Assembly: GCF_002563775.1 (NCBI RefSeq)
Contig: NZ_PDJO01000001.1
Location: 3,846,501-3,910,500 of the forward strand
Reading direction: 5' to 3'
Source of the DNA: Thioclava sp. ES.031
GTDB taxonomy: Bacteria; Pseudomonadota; Alphaproteobacteria; Rhodobacterales; Rhodobacteraceae
Length of the DNA: 64,000 nt
Part shown: in pieces, positions 36,752 through 45,730 of the stretch
Layout: the number at the start of each line of letters is the position of its first letter
Numbering within the stretch: the first letter of the stretch is position 1
Notes under the pieces: model-generated
Told to the model about the DNA's origin: nothing
Databases searched by the model: none
Seen by the model: the letters and a program-made list of their open reading frames with translations, nothing else
Translations under genes and position numbers: made by a program

Positions 36752-38838
36752 TCGCGCTGGCCTTTCGCGTCGAGATCAAAGATGCGTCCGGTCAGCCAAT
36801 CGGGCCAGTCCCGCTCGAAGAACGCGCGCGCGCTCTCGTCGAAGCTGCGGTTTTCGCGGGTGTCGATCTTCAAGTCTTCCCCCTCCAGACGGACGAGGAT
36901 TTGCGTCTGCTTGTCGATGCCGCGCTCCGTCTTGAAGCGGAACGCGCCCAGATCCGTATCGCGCGCCATCGGGATCGCTTCGCCGTCATCGGAACAGATC
37001 GCGCGCGCGCCGCGGCTGCCACCGCCCTGCGAGATATACTGGTCGAGCGCGGCAAGGACGGCCTCGGAGGCAAGCGCCATCTGCTGCCACTGGATCGCGC
37101 GACCGCCATCGCCCGCGCGCTCCGGGGCAATCCCGCCGCTGCGCAAACTCCGGTTCAACTGGCGTGCCGCTGCAAGCGCTTCGGCCACGTCTTCGCCGTT
37201 GCAGATCATCCCGGCATGGTCGCTCATCCGGGCCTGAACTTCGTCGCGGACCGACTTCACGGAATGCGTGCTGTCCGTCTTCAACCGTGCGAGCAGATCC
37301 GTCACCGACGCAGTGAGGGCCTCCGATCCGACGGCATCCGGCGCATGGGCCGTGCGGCTCGCGCCGATATGCTCGCCAACGCGGGTGCCGAAGACCTGAC
37401 CGGCGTTCAGGGCCGATCCGCCCGGGCGCGTCACGCCATGCGTGCCCGCCGCCTCGCCCGCGGCATAGACACCGCGCAGGTTGGAACGCCCCCACGGATC
37501 GACCGCGATCCCGCCATTCATATGCTGGTTGTTCACCGCGAATTCGAGCGGTGCGGCGGCGATGTCGACCTTGTAGCGGCGGTACAGTTCGATTGCGAGC
37601 GGGTTCATGTGGCGCAGCCGGTCGATCGGCAACTCCTGATCCGCCCCGGCGGTGCCCAGATAGGTCCGCACATCCTCGTCGAGGCGGGTGAGATCGAAGG
37701 GCTGATCCCCAGGCACCGGAAGCGGGTTGCGGTTGAAGTCCATGAAGACCCGGCGCCCCGCAGCGCTCTCGCGCCAGACCGCCAGATCGACGAGGCTCGA
37801 CGCGAAATCCAGCATCCGCGTCGCGTGGAACGGCCATTGATAACCCTTGCGGAACACGTTGGAGGCCAGCTCCTGCGTCGTCCGGTAGTACTGCGCGAGG
37901 AAATGATGCTCGCGCCCTTCGGCATCGACCGAATAGATATGCGGCAGGGATTGCACGTAAGTCCCCGAAAGGTTCCACGGGAACCCTTCGCGGCGCGTCC
38001 CTATGCCGAACTGGCTCTCGGTGAGGTTGACCAGTTCGATCCCCGCTTCGAGCGCGAGACCCAGCGTGCCGAAGCAGCCATTGGGATAGACGCTGTCGCG
38101 ATAAAGCTCGCCCGGCCCGCCCGCCGCGAGCACGACATTCGGCGCGGCAAACAGCACGAGACCATAGGGATTGGCCTCGCTGCGGTCGGATTTGCGGAAC
38201 GCCAGCGCCCCGGTGACACGGCGGTCATCCCCCTCGCCTTCGGTGAGCAGTTGCACGACCGTCGTGTGGTTGAAGATCGGCACGTGGAGCCGCAGCGCCT
38301 CTTCCGCCAGCACCTTGACCATCAGCCGTGACGTTCGGGGGCCGCAGCTCGTCGCGCGCCCGGTCTCGTCATGGTCGGTCTTGTAGCGCAGCGTCGCGCC
38401 GAACCGGTCCTGCGGCAGCGGCAGCCCGAGATATTGCAGCGAGGCCATCATGCGCGGCGAGCCGACCGCCTCGATATAGGCCGTGTCCTCGTCCATCGCG
38501 CCGCCAGCCCGGATCGCCCGCGCCATCGCTTGAAAATCATCCCCGTGATCGGCGGTGTTCGCGGTGTGCAGCGTCTGCTTGTCGGAGCCCGAGCAGGCGG
38601 AGGCCCCGCCCCAGGCGCTCTGGCTCGCGACGATCACCTCGCCGCCGCGCCGCTTGAGTTCGACGGCGGCGCGAAGCCCCGCGGCCCCGCTGCCGACGAC
38701 GAGGCAACCGGTGCGATAGACCGGCAGGGTGAGGCCCGCGATCTCGAGCATCTCCGGGACCGTCTCGTCGGCCCGCAGCCGCGGCATCTCGATATCGGTC
38801 AGGGCGTCGAGGATTTCCTGAGGGATTGCACTGTCCAT
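36748..38838 (-). CDS. FAD-dependent oxidoreductase, SdhA/fumarate reductase flavoprotein-like
   Basis: 696-aa flavoprotein. Dinucleotide motif CLVVGSGAAGLRAAVELKRRG (G49-x-G-x-x-G54), SQSAWGGASACSG in the place where SdhA has the FAD-linking histidine (absent here, so FAD should be non-covalent), QYLGLPLPQDRFG, and NGGIAVDPWGRSNLRGVYAAGEAAGTHGVTRPGGSALNAGQVFGTRVGEHI, the C-terminal FAD closure of the fumarate-reductase/L-aspartate-oxidase family. No iron-sulphur or membrane-anchor partner is adjacent. Within this operon it more likely oxidises or reduces a sugar-derived acid than succinate. ATGA overlap with kdgK. Confidence 0.88.
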   Translation of the reverse strand: MDSAIPQEILDALTDIEMPRLRADETVPEMLEIAGLTLPVYRTGCLVVGSGAAGLRAAVELKRRGGEVIVASQSAWGGASACSGSDKQTLHTANTADHGDDFQAMARAIRAGGAMDEDTAYIEAVGSPRMMASLQYLGLPLPQDRFGATLRYKTDHDETGRATSCGPRTSRLMVKVLAEEALRLHVPIFNHTTVVQLLTEGEGDDRRVTGALAFRKSDRSEANPYGLVLFAAPNVVLAAGGPGELYRDSVYPNGCFGTLGLALEAGIELVNLTESQFGIGTRREGFPWNLSGTYVQSLPHIYSVDAEGREHHFLAQYYRTTQELASNVFRKGYQWPFHATRMLDFASSLVDLAVWRESAAGRRVFMDFNRNPLPVPGDQPFDLTRLDEDVRTYLGTAGADQELPIDRLRHMNPLAIELYRRYKVDIAAAPLEFAVNNQHMNGGIAVDPWGRSNLRGVYAAGEAAGTHGVTRPGGSALNAGQVFGTRVGEHIGASRTAHAPDAVGSEALTASVTDLLARLKTDSTHSVKSVRDEVQARMSDHAGMICNGEDVAEALAAARQLNRSLRSGGIAPERAGDGGRAIQWQQMALASEAVLAALDQYISQGGGSRGARAICSDDGEAIPMARDTDLGAFRFKTERGIDKQTQILVRLEGEDLKIDTRENRSFDESARAFFERDWPDWLTGRIFDLDAKGQRE

Positions 38839-38862
38839 GTCTTGGCTCCGTTTGCGGTGCGA

Positions 38863-40032
38863 TCAGCTCTGCGGAATGTCGACCCAGGCGCGTTGCCGGG
38901 ACGAGCTCATGCAGGCGTCGACGATCTGGGTGATGTGATGTCCGCTCTCGAAGGTCGGCCACATCGCCTTGCCAGAGACGATGGAGCGGATGACCTCCGC
39001 CGCTTCGATGATCTTGGTCTCGTTATAGCCGAGCGCGAAATTCGGCAGCGGCAGGAAGGCCGCGTAGGTCGGATGCTCGGGCCCGACATCGATCTCGCGG
39101 TAGCCGCGGCGCCCGATCGGATCGGCATTGGTGTAGAAGCGCAGCCGGTTCACCTCGTCGAACGTATAGGCGAGGCTGCCTTTCGTGCCGTAGATCTCGT
39201 AGGTCTGCATGAACTTGCGCCCAGTCGCGACACGGCTGAAATCCACGATCCCGTTCGCACCGTTCTCGAATGTGCACAGAAGCTGGGTCGCGTCGGGATT
39301 GGTGATATCGGCCCATTCCTCGCTGCCGGTCAGCTCTGCCGTCTCACCAAGCCCCAGCCCTTCGATCTTGGGACGGCGCGGCGTGACGATGATGTTGTTG
39401 GCGATCAGAGACGAGACGCGACCGACGAGGAATTCCATGAAGCTGAAGACATGGCTGCCGGTATCCCCGACGATCCCGGTGGGCGCGAGCGTCCCATCGG
39501 CGCGCCACATATAGGGCACCATCGGGTCGCCATACATGTCGACATGCTGGCACCCTTTGAACATCGTGATCTCGCCGATCTCGCCCGCATCGATGATCTC
39601 CTTCGCGAGATCGTGGACGGGGTTGCGCGGGAAGGCGTGACCGACGCGGGTGATCAGGCCGCGCGCCTTCGCGATATCGGCAAGCTCGCGCGCCTCCTCG
39701 GCGGATTCCGCGAGCGGCTTTTCGCAAAAGACATGCTTGCCCGCTTCGAGCGCGGCTTTCGCAACCTCGTAATGCAGGTTGTCAGGAAGACAGATATCCA
39801 CGAGATCGACCTCGGGATCGGAGATCACCTCGCGCCAGTCCTGAACGATCCGCGCGCCGGGTGTCCGCTTCGCGAGTTCCGGTGCGGCGGCGGGATTGCG
39901 ATCGACGAGGGTGACGACGCGCGCCGTGCCACCTTCGGTGCCGAAGAAATGCGGAAAGGTCTGATAGGCCATCGTGTGGACTTTGCCCATCCACCCCGAA
40001 GCGCCGAGCACGGCAACGCGGATCTCTGTCAT
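38863..40032 (-). CDS. Gfo/Idh/MocA-family oxidoreductase
   Basis: 389-aa NAD(P)-dependent sugar or inositol dehydrogenase-like enzyme. Rossmann motif VAVLGASGWMGKVH (G10 to G16), catalytic lysine in CEKPLAES (K105), and PTGIVGDTGSHVFSFMEFLVG with the late Asp/His pair of the family. It lies between the LacI gene and the SdhA-like gene in the same operon, 24 bp from the latter. Probable role: reversible oxidation of a ring hydroxyl of an imported sugar or cyclitol, using NAD. Confidence 0.92.
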   Translation of the reverse strand: MTEIRVAVLGASGWMGKVHTMAYQTFPHFFGTEGGTARVVTLVDRNPAAAPELAKRTPGARIVQDWREVISDPEVDLVDICLPDNLHYEVAKAALEAGKHVFCEKPLAESAEEARELADIAKARGLITRVGHAFPRNPVHDLAKEIIDAGEIGEITMFKGCQHVDMYGDPMVPYMWRADGTLAPTGIVGDTGSHVFSFMEFLVGRVSSLIANNIIVTPRRPKIEGLGLGETAELTGSEEWADITNPDATQLLCTFENGANGIVDFSRVATGRKFMQTYEIYGTKGSLAYTFDEVNRLRFYTNADPIGRRGYREIDVGPEHPTYAAFLPLPNFALGYNETKIIEAAEVIRSIVSGKAMWPTFESGHHITQIVDACMSSSRQRAWVDIPQS

Positions 40033-40125
40033 TTGAACACTCCTCTCCTGTTCGCGCCGGTGTCTCTCCGCGCGGTCTCGTCTCTGTTTCGTCCGAACGG
40101 GCGGGCCTCCCGTCTCCCTGTCGTC

Positions 40126-41151
40126 TCAGCCCGCAGGCGTCTCGCCACTCGATCCACGTATGGCCAGCGAGACCGGCGTGCGGATTTCCGGCGCCGGCAC
40201 CTTGTCGTTCTCGAGCCAGGCCAGGATCGTTTCGGCGACAAGCTTCCCGAAGCCGTCAATGTCGCAGCGCACCGAGCTGAGCGGGGGCCAGGAATGGGCC
40301 GCCTCCTCGATGTCATCGAAGCCCACGATGCGCAGATCACGGCCGACATTGCGCCCGATCTCGGCGCAGCCCGAAATCATCCCGAGCGCGACCTGATCGT
40401 TGAAGCAGACCGCGCCATCCACCTCCGGATGGTCGTCCGCCAACTCATGCGCCGCCTGCCTGCCGAAGGCGCGGCTCGCGCTGCCGGTCAGAACATGAGG
40501 CTCGAGCCCGGCCATCTCGATCGCACTCAGATAACCCGCCATACGTTCCTGCGTGACGGCCCGGCCTTCCAGACCGCCCACGAAAGCGATCCGCTTCGCG
40601 CCTTGTTCGAGAAGATGCTCGGTCGCGATGCGCGTCCCGTTCGGATAATCCGGCGCGGCGAAGGGGAAGAGCTCGGTCCGCATCTCGACTTTACGCAGCA
40701 CCTGCATCGCCGGAATGCCCGCCCGCTGAAGCGCCTCGAAGCTCAGCGCCTCGTCGCCATAGGCGGGCGACAGGATCATCGCGGAGACGCCGTGCTCGAT
40801 CATCGCCTCGACCACCTGCGCCTGCAGCTGCGGGTCTTCGTCGGTATTGGCCACGACCGCCGCATAGCCGCGGCTCGACAACGCCATTTGAACGGATGTC
40901 GCGAATTCGGTGAAGAACGGGTTGCGAAGGTCGTTGATCACGAGACCGACGAGCCCGGCCCCGGCGCTGCGCAGATTGGCCGCCGCCCGGTTATAGACAT
41001 AGCCGATCTCGGTCATCGCAGCCTGCACCTGCTCGCGCGTTTTCTGCTTCACCAGGGGGCTGTTCTGGATCACGAGGCTGACGGTCGATTTCGAGACCCC
41101 GGCCTTGCGGGCCACGTCGATGATCGTCGGTCTGCGGTCGCTCGGCGCCAT
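40126..41151 (-). CDS. LacI-family transcriptional regulator
   Basis: 341-aa repressor. HTH PTIIDVARKAGVSKSTVSLVIQNSPLVKQKTREQV, hinge YVYNRAAANLRSAGAGLVGLVI, effector domain with AVCFNDQVALGMISGCAEIG and DLRIVGFDDIEEA. The ATG at 41151 is chosen because the HTH begins eight residues later. It sits inside the operon, one base past the Dabb stop, rather than at its edge, so it is made together with the enzymes it should control. I see no palindromic operator in the short gaps around it. Confidence 0.93.
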   Translation of the reverse strand: MAPSDRRPTIIDVARKAGVSKSTVSLVIQNSPLVKQKTREQVQAAMTEIGYVYNRAAANLRSAGAGLVGLVINDLRNPFFTEFATSVQMALSSRGYAAVVANTDEDPQLQAQVVEAMIEHGVSAMILSPAYGDEALSFEALQRAGIPAMQVLRKVEMRTELFPFAAPDYPNGTRIATEHLLEQGAKRIAFVGGLEGRAVTQERMAGYLSAIEMAGLEPHVLTGSASRAFGRQAAHELADDHPEVDGAVCFNDQVALGMISGCAEIGRNVGRDLRIVGFDDIEEAAHSWPPLSSVRCDIDGFGKLVAETILAWLENDKVPAPEIRTPVSLAIRGSSGETPAG

Positions 41152-41152
41152 G

Positions 41153-41485
41153 TCACGCCCCCTGCGGCTGAGCCGCGATCTCAAGGTCGAAGACGAGGAT
41201 GCCGTCGATCCCGCCTTGGGCGTTGGCGACGAGCTTCGCACCGAGCGCCCGGTGATCGGGATGTTCCTGATAGGCGGCGAGCGCCTCCCAGTCGCGGAAA
41301 TCGACAGTGAAGCCATGCATGTAACCGCGCTCGATCTTCTCGGGGCTCTCGGAGCGGCCCGCGCAGATCGCGCCAAGCCCGTCCACCTTGCCCTCGATCG
41401 CGTGCAGCTCCTCCCAGAGCGGCGCGATCTCTTCCTCGCTCAGCTCGGGTTTGAATTTGACGAGAACGATGTGGCGCACTGTCAT
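41153..41485 (-). CDS. Dabb-family (stress-responsive alpha/beta barrel) protein
   Basis: 110-aa dimeric ferredoxin-like barrel. Pattern: RHIVLVKFKPELSEEEI, GRSESPEKIERGYMHGFTVDFRDWEALAAYQEHPDHRALG, with the conserved HxxHP-like helix end. Bacterial members often sit in sugar-catabolic operons beside GMC or Gfo/Idh enzymes, role unclear. GGAGG five bases before the ATG at 41485 decides the start over an earlier ATG. It starts two bases from the stop of the GMC gene upstream. Confidence 0.9.
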   Translation of the reverse strand: MTVRHIVLVKFKPELSEEEIAPLWEELHAIEGKVDGLGAICAGRSESPEKIERGYMHGFTVDFRDWEALAAYQEHPDHRALGAKLVANAQGGIDGILVFDLEIAAQPQGA

Positions 41486-41486
41486 G

Positions 41487-43073
41487 TCAGCCTCCATGTG
41501 ACGCGCGGATCATATCGGCGGCTTTCTCGCCGATCATGATCGCCGCGGCGTTGGTATTGGACGAGATCACGCGCGGCATGATCGAGTTATCGACGACGCG
41601 CAGCCCCTCGATCCCGTTGAACCGCAATGTCGGGTCTACGACAGCTCCCGGATCGGCGCCCATGCGACATGTCCCCGCGCAGTGATGCGACGTTTTCGAA
41701 TGGGTGCAGATGAAATCGAAGTAATCCTCATCGGTTCGGACATCGGGCCCCGGAAGGCGCTCGGCGAGGATATATTTGCGCAGAGGCGATTGCGACAGGA
41801 TTTCCTGCGTCAGCTTCAGCCCCCGGATCGACATTTCGCGATCGAGCGGATCCTGCAGGTAGTTCGGATCGATCAGCGGCGCCTTCGCCGGATCGTCGCT
41901 TTGCAGGCGGACGCTGCCGCGCGAGCGCGGGCGCAGATAGCAGGAATTGAGCGTGATACCGCCCTGCGGCATCGAGACGACGCCGTGTTCGATGCCGGTC
42001 CCGAGCCCGAGATGGAACTGCAGATCCGGGGACCGCGCCTCGGGATCGGCATACCAGAAGCCACCGGTTTCGAACAAAGACGACGCCACCGGCCCCTTGC
42101 GTCCGAACAGATATTGCAGCCCCGCCAGCGCCGCCCAATGCGGTTTCGCATAACGGTCGTAGCTATAGGGGCCGGAAAGCTCACTGATGCAATAAAGGTC
42201 GAGGTGATCCTGCAGATTGGACCCCACCTCCGGCTGGTCGAAGACGACATCGATCCCGAGCGAGGCCAGCTCGTCCGCCGGCCCGATCCCCGACAGCTGC
42301 AAGAGCCGCGGCGAGCCGATCGCCCCCGAACAGAGCAGCACTTCGCTTTCCGCCCGAAGCTGCGTGCCATCGACAAGCTCGACCCCGGTCGCGCGGCCAT
42401 TCTCGACCACGATCCGGCGCACCTGAGCACCCAGCTGCACCGTGAGGTTCTCGCGGTGACGGTTGGGCGCGACATAGGCCATCGCAGCCGAGGAGCGGCG
42501 CACATTGCGCTGGGTCAGCTGGTAATAGGCGACCCCGTCCTGCTTCTCGCCGTTCACGTCGTAATTGCGCGGAATACCAAGCTCGGCGGCCGCTTCGAAA
42601 TAGGCCTCGCAGACCGGCAGGGGCGCGCGCGGATCGCTCACGCCGAGCGGGCCGCCCTTGCCGTGATACCGGTTCTCGAGGCTCGCGTTATCCTCGGCCT
42701 TGCGGAAATAGGGCAGCACGTCCTCGTAGCCCCAGCCGGTGCATCCCATCTGACGCCATTCGTCGTAATCGCGCGCATTGCCGCGGGTATAGACCTGCGC
42801 GTTGATCGCGGAGCCGCCGCCGATCACCTTGGCCTGCGTGTAGCGAAAGACCTTCTTCTGCATGTGCCGCTGCGGAACCGTTTCCCAGCCCCAGCTGCCG
42901 ATGCCCTTGGTCATCTTCGCAAAGCCCGCGGGCAGATGATAGAATGGGTGGCGATCGCTGCCGCCCGCCTCGAGCAGCAGCACGTCAGCCGACGGGTCCT
43001 CGGAGAGACGCCCGGCCAGCACCGAGCCTGCCGAACCGCCGCCGATAATGATGAAATCATAAGTCGTCTTCAT
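41487..43073 (-). CDS. GMC-family FAD oxidoreductase (choline dehydrogenase-like)
   Basis: 528-aa flavoenzyme. FAD motif IIIGGGSAGSVLAGRLSEDP (about 7-26), EAGGSDRHPF, VIGGGSAINAQVYTRGNARDYDEW, GAIGSPRLLQLSGIGP (GMC signature 2), catalytic His in SHHCAGTCRMG and Asn/closing segment SNTNAAAIMIGEKAADMI. It oxidises a primary or secondary alcohol, passing electrons to FAD. Start 43073 is preceded by AAAGGAGG. Second of two adjacent GMC genes in the sugar operon; they belong to clearly different subfamilies and are not a tandem duplication. Confidence 0.93.
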   Translation of the reverse strand: MKTTYDFIIIGGGSAGSVLAGRLSEDPSADVLLLEAGGSDRHPFYHLPAGFAKMTKGIGSWGWETVPQRHMQKKVFRYTQAKVIGGGSAINAQVYTRGNARDYDEWRQMGCTGWGYEDVLPYFRKAEDNASLENRYHGKGGPLGVSDPRAPLPVCEAYFEAAAELGIPRNYDVNGEKQDGVAYYQLTQRNVRRSSAAMAYVAPNRHRENLTVQLGAQVRRIVVENGRATGVELVDGTQLRAESEVLLCSGAIGSPRLLQLSGIGPADELASLGIDVVFDQPEVGSNLQDHLDLYCISELSGPYSYDRYAKPHWAALAGLQYLFGRKGPVASSLFETGGFWYADPEARSPDLQFHLGLGTGIEHGVVSMPQGGITLNSCYLRPRSRGSVRLQSDDPAKAPLIDPNYLQDPLDREMSIRGLKLTQEILSQSPLRKYILAERLPGPDVRTDEDYFDFICTHSKTSHHCAGTCRMGADPGAVVDPTLRFNGIEGLRVVDNSIMPRVISSNTNAAAIMIGEKAADMIRASHGG

Positions 43074-43116
43074 GCTGGCCTCCTTTGGCCAAGTCTCTCG
43101 CCGCAGCCCGGGTGGC

Positions 43117-44616
43117 TCAGGCGGCAAGCTCTGTCTGTTCGATATGCTCGGCCGCGCGCAGGGCGAGCGCCGCGACGGTAAGGGCGGGGTTCACGGCAGC
43201 CGAGGTCGGCAGGACGGACGCGTCGGCGATGAACAGGTTCGGGTGGTCATGGCTGCGGCAGAACGTATCGACGACGCTCGACGCCGGATCGTTACCCATC
43301 CGCGCCGTCCCGCATTGATGCGACGGGGTCTGCCGGTCGAACGGCCGCGCGAGCACGATCGGGTAGCCCGCAGCGCGTAGCTTTCTGCGCAGCATGGCGA
43401 CGAGTTCGAGATGGGTCTCCCAATTGGAGCGCTTCCAGTCGAGCCGGATCTTGCCGTCCTTGAGGGTCACGCGACTCTCGGGATTGGGGAGGTCTTCGGA
43501 CATCGCATAAAGGTCGACCGAGCGGTTGGCGATCCAGCTCGCCACCGGACGCGGCAGCGGCGAGGCCGAGGCGAGGATCGGACCGGAGATTTTGCCGAGC
43601 AGCTGGATATTGCCCAGCGGCGCGCCATTCGCCCCGCCCGACAGGTAGAAATCATTGATCGCCAGCGTCTTCTGATAGACCGCCCGGTTCCGGCGCAGCG
43701 GATGCAGCGCCAGAACGGCCGAGCAGTTGTGATTCATGAAATTGCGCCCGACCTGATCGGAGCCGTTCGCCAGCCCGGTCGGATGACGCTCATTCGCAGA
43801 AGCGAGCAAGAGGGCCGCGCTTTGCACCGCGCCGGCGGAGAGCACGACGACCGACGCCGTGAGTGTCTGCGTCTGCCCGTCTTTCTCGATCTCGACCCCG
43901 CTGATGCGGTTCTCGGCATCGACGATCAGACGCCGCGCCCGCGCGCCCGTCATCAGCTCCACATTCGGGGCTTTCAGCGCCGTCGCCAGACCGACGCTTT
44001 CGGCATCCATCTTGCCGCCGCAGGTATCGGGGAACGCATCCCAAGGCGTTTTCCCATGCGCGAGCCAACGCTCGATATCGACCCCGAGCGGCAGGGAAGA
44101 CGGGTGCAGCCCGACCGATTTCAGCCGCCGCCGAAGCGCCACGATATCTGGTTCGTCCGGGACCGGCGCATGGGCGTAGAGACCGGAATGGCGCGGCTCC
44201 GTCGGGTCCTCTCCAAGCTGACCGCGCACCTGATAGAGCGCCTCGGCCTTCTGGTAGAACGGCTCGATCTCGTCATAGGCGATCGGCCAGCCCGGCGTGG
44301 TCCCGCCCTGATGCGCGACAGGCGAGAAATCCGCCTTGCGGTAGCGCATCAGAACGGCGCCGTAGAATTTCGAATTGCCGCCGACATTGTAGTAATTGCC
44401 GGGGTTGAACGGCACGTCATCGCCATCGAGCCAGGTTTCCTCGGGCCGGTAATGACCGCGCGCGAAGATCGCGTCCGGGTCGCGCGCGTCCGGCGTGTCG
44501 GGCAGGCGTTCGCCACGCTCGAGCACCAGCACGCGCCGCCCCGTCCGGGCCAGTGCCGCCGCCGTCGTGGCACCGCCCATGCCCGAGCCGATGATGATGA
44601 CGTCGGCATCGCTCAT
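43117..44616 (-). CDS. GMC-family oxidoreductase (gluconate/glycoside dehydrogenase-like)
   Basis: 499-aa flavoprotein with VIIIGSGMGGATTAAALARTG (FAD), YYNVGGNSKFYGAVLMRYR, SAGAVQSAALLLAS, the catalytic region SHQCGTARMGNDPASSVVDTFCRSHDHPNLFIADASVLPTSAAVNPALTVAALALRAAEHI. This architecture resembles the large subunit of gluconate/sorbitol/glucoside-3-dehydrogenase-type enzymes more than choline dehydrogenase. No small or cytochrome subunit is adjacent. Start at 44616 overlaps the stop of the ABC ATPase gene by ATGA, so transport and oxidation are translationally coupled. Confidence 0.92.
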   Translation of the reverse strand: MSDADVIIIGSGMGGATTAAALARTGRRVLVLERGERLPDTPDARDPDAIFARGHYRPEETWLDGDDVPFNPGNYYNVGGNSKFYGAVLMRYRKADFSPVAHQGGTTPGWPIAYDEIEPFYQKAEALYQVRGQLGEDPTEPRHSGLYAHAPVPDEPDIVALRRRLKSVGLHPSSLPLGVDIERWLAHGKTPWDAFPDTCGGKMDAESVGLATALKAPNVELMTGARARRLIVDAENRISGVEIEKDGQTQTLTASVVVLSAGAVQSAALLLASANERHPTGLANGSDQVGRNFMNHNCSAVLALHPLRRNRAVYQKTLAINDFYLSGGANGAPLGNIQLLGKISGPILASASPLPRPVASWIANRSVDLYAMSEDLPNPESRVTLKDGKIRLDWKRSNWETHLELVAMLRRKLRAAGYPIVLARPFDRQTPSHQCGTARMGNDPASSVVDTFCRSHDHPNLFIADASVLPTSAAVNPALTVAALALRAAEHIEQTELAA

Positions 44617-45725
44617 GGCTGGATGCGCTCCTCCGTCTTGGGATCGAAGGCCACCGCCTTGTCCATGTTGACGGCGAAATCGAAGACCTCGCCCGCCCGC
44701 ACGGTCACATCGGCCCGCATCCGGGCGATGGCGTCGCGCCCGCCCAGCGTCATCGTCACGAATGTATCGGACCCGGCAGGCTCGGTGACGCCGATATGGT
44801 TGCGCAGCGACGCGACATGGTCGGCGTTGCGATCGGCCCCCTCCGGATCGGTGATCGTCTCCGGCCGGATCCCGAGAAGGATTTCGCGCCCGTCCCACGC
44901 GGCGAGATTGGGCTGCGGGAAGCTGAGCAGTTGCTCCACCCCGTCATGGCCCGTCACGGCGGCATGCGGCGCACCGTCCTTCACCACGATCCGCGCAGGC
45001 ACCACGTTCATCGCAGGGCTACCCATGAAGGTCGCCACGAAGACATTCGAGGGCGTGTCGTAGATTTCCTTCGGCGTGCCGAGCTGCTGCACATAGCCCT
45101 TGTTCATCACTGCGATCCGGGTCGAGAGCGTCATCGCCTCGATCTGGTCGTGGGTGACGTAGACGATCGTGGTGCCAAGGCTCTGGTGCAGCTTCTTGAT
45201 CTCGGTGCGCATGTCGACGCGCAGTTTCGCGTCGAGGTTCGACAGCGGCTCGTCGAACAGGAACACATCCGGGTCGCGCACCAGCGCACGGCCCATCGCG
45301 ACGCGCTGGCGCTGACCGCCCGAAAGCTGCCCCGGTTTGCGGTCGAGCAGATTGTCGATCTGCAGCATCTCCGCCACCCGGTTCATCGCGTCCTCGCGTT
45401 CGGGCTTGGGCGTGCCATGCATCTCGAGACCGAAAGTGATGTTCTGGCCGACCGTCATGTTCGGGTAGAGCGCGTAGGACTGGAACACCATCGCGATGTT
45501 GCGCTTCGACGGGTGCACACCGTTCATGGTGCGCCCCTTGATCGAAATCTCGCCGGAGGTGATCCCTTCCAGCCCCGCGATCATGCTCAGAAGCGTGGAC
45601 TTACCGCAGCCGGACGGGCCGACCAGCACGAGGAATTCACCTTCATCGACCGAGATGTCGACGCTGTGCAGCACTTCGACCGCGCCGTAGGACTTGGTGA
45701 CGTTTGAAATATCGAGGAGACCCAT
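44613..45725 (-). CDS. Sugar ABC transporter ATP-binding protein (UgpC/MalK-like)
   Basis: 370-aa CUT1 ATPase: Walker [18 protein letters not shown]-loop FQSYALYPNMTV, signature LSGGQRQRVAMGRAL, Walker B FLFDEPLSNLDAKLR, YVTHDQIEAMTL, and a C-terminal regulatory domain (LLGIRPETI). Two ATGs six bases apart are possible; I take 45725 because AGGGG is then eight bases away and the gene does not overlap the permease. Serves the permeases immediately upstream. Confidence 0.94.
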   Translation of the reverse strand: MGLLDISNVTKSYGAVEVLHSVDISVDEGEFLVLVGPSGCGKSTLLSMIAGLEGITSGEISIKGRTMNGVHPSKRNIAMVFQSYALYPNMTVGQNITFGLEMHGTPKPEREDAMNRVAEMLQIDNLLDRKPGQLSGGQRQRVAMGRALVRDPDVFLFDEPLSNLDAKLRVDMRTEIKKLHQSLGTTIVYVTHDQIEAMTLSTRIAVMNKGYVQQLGTPKEIYDTPSNVFVATFMGSPAMNVVPARIVVKDGAPHAAVTGHDGVEQLLSFPQPNLAAWDGREILLGIRPETITDPEGADRNADHVASLRNHIGVTEPAGSDTFVTMTLGGRDAIARMRADVTVRAGEVFDFAVNMDKAVAFDPKTEERIQP

Positions 45726-45730
45726 TGGCA

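Noticed and set aside
41487..44616. Tandem duplication of GMC genes
   Set aside because: The two proteins differ in length, FAD-motif context and catalytic region and belong to different GMC subfamilies.
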